From: Boswellia sacra
Lineage: Eukaryota > Streptophyta > Magnoliopsida > Sapindales > Burseraceae
Assembly: GCA_013180625.2 (NCBI GenBank)
Contig: SNVD02014564.1
Span: 26,886-90,885 of the forward strand
Direction: 5' to 3'
Length of the DNA stretch: 64,000 nucleotides
A program made the position numbers and the translations under genes. Positions 60,812 through 64,000 of the stretch are shown here, one piece after another; the first letter of the stretch is position 1, and each line of letters begins with the position of its first letter. Under the pieces are notes generated by a model. It had not been told where the DNA came from. It saw only the letters and a program-made list of their open reading frames with translations, and searched no databases.

Positions 60812-63800
60812 TCACCCATCAAGATAAGTTGGCTCGTAGAGAGGTACCTCATCGATATCCTGCATCACTGAATTCTCATAGTAAGGCTTCAGCCTGTGCC
60901 CATTCACCTTGAATACTTTATCCGTTTTTAAGCTCTTGATTTCCACTGCACCATGGGGAAAAACATTAGTAATAACAAAAGGTCCAACCCATCGAGATCG
61001 TAACTTACCTGGAAATAACTTGAGGCGAGAATGAAATAAAAGAACTTTCTGTCCCACTTCAAAATTCTTCCTGGAGATCATTTTATCATGAAATGCCTTA
61101 GTTCTCTCCTTGTAAATTCTGGAATTCTCATAGGCATCATTTCTAAGTTCTTCCAATTCTTGCAGTTGAAGCTTCCTTTGTTCACCAGCAGCATCCATCT
61201 CCATGTTACAAATCTTTACTGCCCACCATGCTTTGTGTTCGAGCTCTACCGGAAGGTGACATGGCTTACCATAGACTAACCTATACGGAGACATACCAAT
61301 AGGTGTCTTGTAAGCAGTCGGTATGCCCAAAGTGCATCATTCAATCGTAGGCTCCAATCTTTTCGGTTCGGATTCACTGTCTTCTCGAGAATGGACTTGA
61401 CTTCTCGATTTGAAACTTCAACTTGACCACTAGTTTGTGGATGATATGCAGTAGACACCTTGTGAGTGATGTTGTATTTCTTGAGCAAGGCTTCAAATGA
61501 CTGTATGCAGAAGTGTGTCCCTCTATCGCTTATCATGGCTCTTGGTGTTCCAAATCTCGCAAAAATGTTAGATTTCACAAAATCTACAACAACTTTAGAA
61601 TCATTAGTTCTCGTAGCTTTTGCTTCCACCCATTTAGAAACATAATCCACAGCAAGTATAATGTAAACATTACCAAAAGATGAAGGAAAAGGACCCATGA
61701 AATCAATACCCCACACATCAAAAATCTCAACAAAAGTATAGGGGTTTGTGGCATTTGATTTTTGGCACTTAAATTACCTGTCCTTTGACAACGGTCACAA
61801 GCTTTGCAGAACAGATATGCATCTTTGAACAATGATGGCCAGTAGAATCCACAATCAAGAACTTTAAGGGCTGTCCTTTTTGGTCCGAAATGACCTCCAC
61901 ATGCATAAGAATGACAGAAGGTTAAAATTGAATTAAATTCAGATTCAGAAATGCACCTTCTTATCACTTGGTCAGAACAATGCTTCCATAAGTACGGATC
62001 ATCCCATATGTAATACTTGGCAATGTTCTTGATCTTGTCTCTTTGAGCTCGAGTCAAGTCATGTGGTAGCTTTTTGGTAACTAAGTAGTTAACAATATCT
62101 GCATACCAAGGGGCTACTACATTTAGAGACAACAATTGTTCATCTGGAAAACTTTCTTGTAATGGCAGTGCATTCTTATCATGGACAATGCGACTGAGAT
62201 GGTCTGCAACTAAGTTTTCACTTCCCTTCTTGTCTTTGATTTCCAAGTCAAACTCCTGTAAAAGGAGTATCCACCTGATAAGCCTTGGTTTAGCATCTTT
62301 CTTTGTGAGCAAGTACCTCAAAGCTGCATGATCAGAATAAACGGTTACTTTAGTACCAATCAAATAAGATCGAAACTTTTCTAAAGCAAAAATAACCGCT
62401 AGCAGCTCTTTCTCAGTGGTAGAATAATTAAGTTGAGCATCATTTAAAGTCCGAGATGCATAGTAAATGGCATGTGGAATTTTGCCAATTCGTTGACCCA
62501 AAACAGCACCCACAGCATAGTCACTTGCATCGCACATGATCTCGAATGGATGATTCCAATTCGGAGATTGGATTACTGGAGCCGAAGTCAAGAGTTCCTT
62601 CAGTTTCTCAAATGCCTCTTTGCATTTCTCATCAAATTCAAAGGCCACATCATTCTGTAATAATCTGCATAGGAGCAATGCTATCTTCGAGAAATCTTTG
62701 ATGAATCTACGATAAAAACCTGCATGACCAAGAAACGAACGAATATCCCGCTCACTTGTGGGAGGTGGTAAGGAACATATAAGATTTATCTTGGATTTAT
62801 CAACCTCTATACCCTTAGCAAAAATAACATGTCCCAAAACTATACCCTGATCTACCATAAAATGACATTTCTCCCAATTCAGAACAAGGTTAGTTTCTAT
62901 ACATCTTGGAAGTATAAGGGTAAGGTTGTCAAGGCATTTATCAAAAGAATCACCAAAAACACTAAAGTCATCCATAAATCCCTCAATAATGTTCTCAACA
63001 TAATCAGAGAAAATACTTACCATACACCTTTGGAAAGTGGCAGGGGCATTGCAAAGACCGAATGGCGATGCGTCGATTAGGCAAATGTTACGAATGGGCC
63101 ATGTGAATGTAGTTTTCTCTTGATCCTCAGGGGCAATGACAATCTGATTATATCCTGAATAGCCATCAAGAAAACAATAATGATAATGACCTGCTAATCT
63201 CTCCAGCATTTGATCAATGAATGGCAAAGGAAAGTGATCCTTGCGAGTTGCAGAATTGAGCTTTCGATAATCACTACAAACTCGCCACCCGGTTTGGATA
63301 CGAGTGGGAACTAGCTCATTATTGTCATTCTTAACCACGGTAACACCAGATTTCTTCGGAACAACTTGGACTGGACTCACCCACTTGCTGTCCGAAATTG
63401 GATAAATCACACCCACATCTAACAATTTCAGGATTTCTTTCTTTACAACTTCCATCATGGGAGGATTCAACCTCCGCTGTGCTTCTCTAGTGGGCTTGGA
63501 TCCCTCTTCTAACAAGATGCGGTGCATGCATATGGCTGGACTAATACCTTTGATGTCAGCGACTGTCCACCCAATGGCCGTTTTGTGATCTCGGAGCACT
63601 CGGATGAGTTTCTCTTCTTGTAATGGTGCAAGACCCTTTGCTATTATGACTGGCAAAGTATCTTTCTCACCTAGGACTACATGCTTCAAATGATCTGGAA
63701 GAGGCTTAAGCTCCAAGGTAGGTGCTTTCATCACGGAAGGTAGAAGTTTCTCATTAGATAAAGGCAATTCAATGTACGAAACATCATACCTGTTTGTGAT

Positions 63801-64000
63801 GATAGCTATAGTCTCATCCAAGCTTGCCACAGCTTCCTCCACTTCTTTAGACACTTGTATCAACTTCCTCGATTCTCTGGAATTTTCTGCCCCAATGTGC
63901 TCACTAATGGCTACTTCCAATGCATCCTTGCGAGTTAACTCAAAAAGTTTTTGTGCCAAAGAATCGATAACATCCACTGCAAAAACAGAATGCAAGTCAC
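60812..64000 (-). pseudogene. Athila-like pol: reverse transcriptase, RNase H, integrase (frameshifted, 5' end off window)
   Basis: The first segment (63995 to 61584, 803 codons open to the right edge) holds a linker, reverse transcriptase (about 185-400; active-site word FMDD at 340-343), RNase H (about 480-605; Asp489, Glu near 529, Asp554) and the integrase HHCC zinc region (about 690-735). A one-base loss in a T-run near 61735 moves the integrase core to the next frame (to 61276; Asp in GIDFMGP, Asp in ISDRGTHF, Glu in [10 protein letters not shown]). Another loss near 61318 shifts the C-terminal domain to a third frame, which ends at 60812. Around 63065-63110 three single-base insertions corrupt a conserved RT block while restoring frame afterward. 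The element cannot make active enzymes from this copy. Confidence 0.88.

Larger units (their letters stand above)
55235..64000 (-). mobile_element. Athila-like Ty3-gypsy element carrying a LOG gene (runs off right edge)
   Basis: Read right to left, the order is pol (63995 to 60812), a non-coding region containing a LOG gene, a polypurine tract and the 3' LTR (55235-56657). The reverse transcriptase, RNase H, integrase order and the long spacer between integrase and the 3' LTR fit the Athila/Tat branch. Short leader phrases near 60750 and 57380 are of the type common in that branch. The 5' LTR and gag lie outside the window. The element is degenerate in pol yet keeps an intact host-type gene. 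Confidence 0.85.

Overview
The window is nuclear DNA of a eudicot plant. Genes have AT-rich introns with GT-AG borders, long AT-rich intergenic stretches hold many LTR retrotransposons, MITEs and a SINE, and every recognisable gene belongs to a plant family. The species cannot be named from the sequence alone.

There are five intact or apparently intact protein genes. (1) AHL14-like AT-hook/PPC protein, + strand, six exons, 12027-18281. (2) EIN4-like subfamily-2 ethylene receptor, + strand, two coding exons, 21017-25195. (3) A METTL2/6/8 (Trm140)-type tRNA m3C methyltransferase, + strand, seven exons, 27803-31174. (4) AHL19-like clade-A AT-hook protein, intronless, - strand, 40319-41167. (5) A LOG-type cytokinin-activating enzyme, intronless, - strand, 58639-59289, lying inside a Ty3-gypsy element. 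In Arabidopsis AHL19, EIN4 and AHL14 are the consecutive loci At3g04570, At3g04580 and At3g04590 (recalled, not looked up), so 12-41 kb looks like an ancestral microsyntenic block into which the methyltransferase and repeats have been placed.

The left arm (1-11.6 kb) is degenerate. It has a possible Copia LTR piece, a Mutator-like MITE, a MYCBP-like gene with a lost splice acceptor and a frameshift, a frameshifted fragment resembling the ribosomal-protein-L18ae-like membrane family, and a 4.8-kb Copia element lacking protease, integrase and most of reverse transcriptase. The middle (31-52 kb) is intergenic except for AHL19. It carries several TIR elements (hAT-like, CACTA-like, Mutator-like, one nested inside another), a SINE with a perfect 16-bp target duplication, a solo Copia LTR split by another insertion, and a candidate miRNA-like hairpin behind a promoter-like block. 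The right arm (52-64 kb) is stacked retroelements: a minus-strand Copia LTR, an older LTR remnant, and the 3' two thirds of a minus-strand Athila-like element that runs off the right edge.

The most notable feature is the intact intronless LOG reading frame between the integrase and the 3' LTR of that Athila-like element. It has its own TATA-like box and a tandem G-box repeat just upstream, while the element's pol gene carries several frameshifts. This looks like a host hormone gene captured by a retrotransposon. How the genes relate: EIN4 senses ethylene at the ER, AHL14 and AHL19 are chromatin-associated regulators, LOG would release active cytokinin, and the methyltransferase acts on tRNA. 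Apart from shared synteny, nothing here suggests one pathway.
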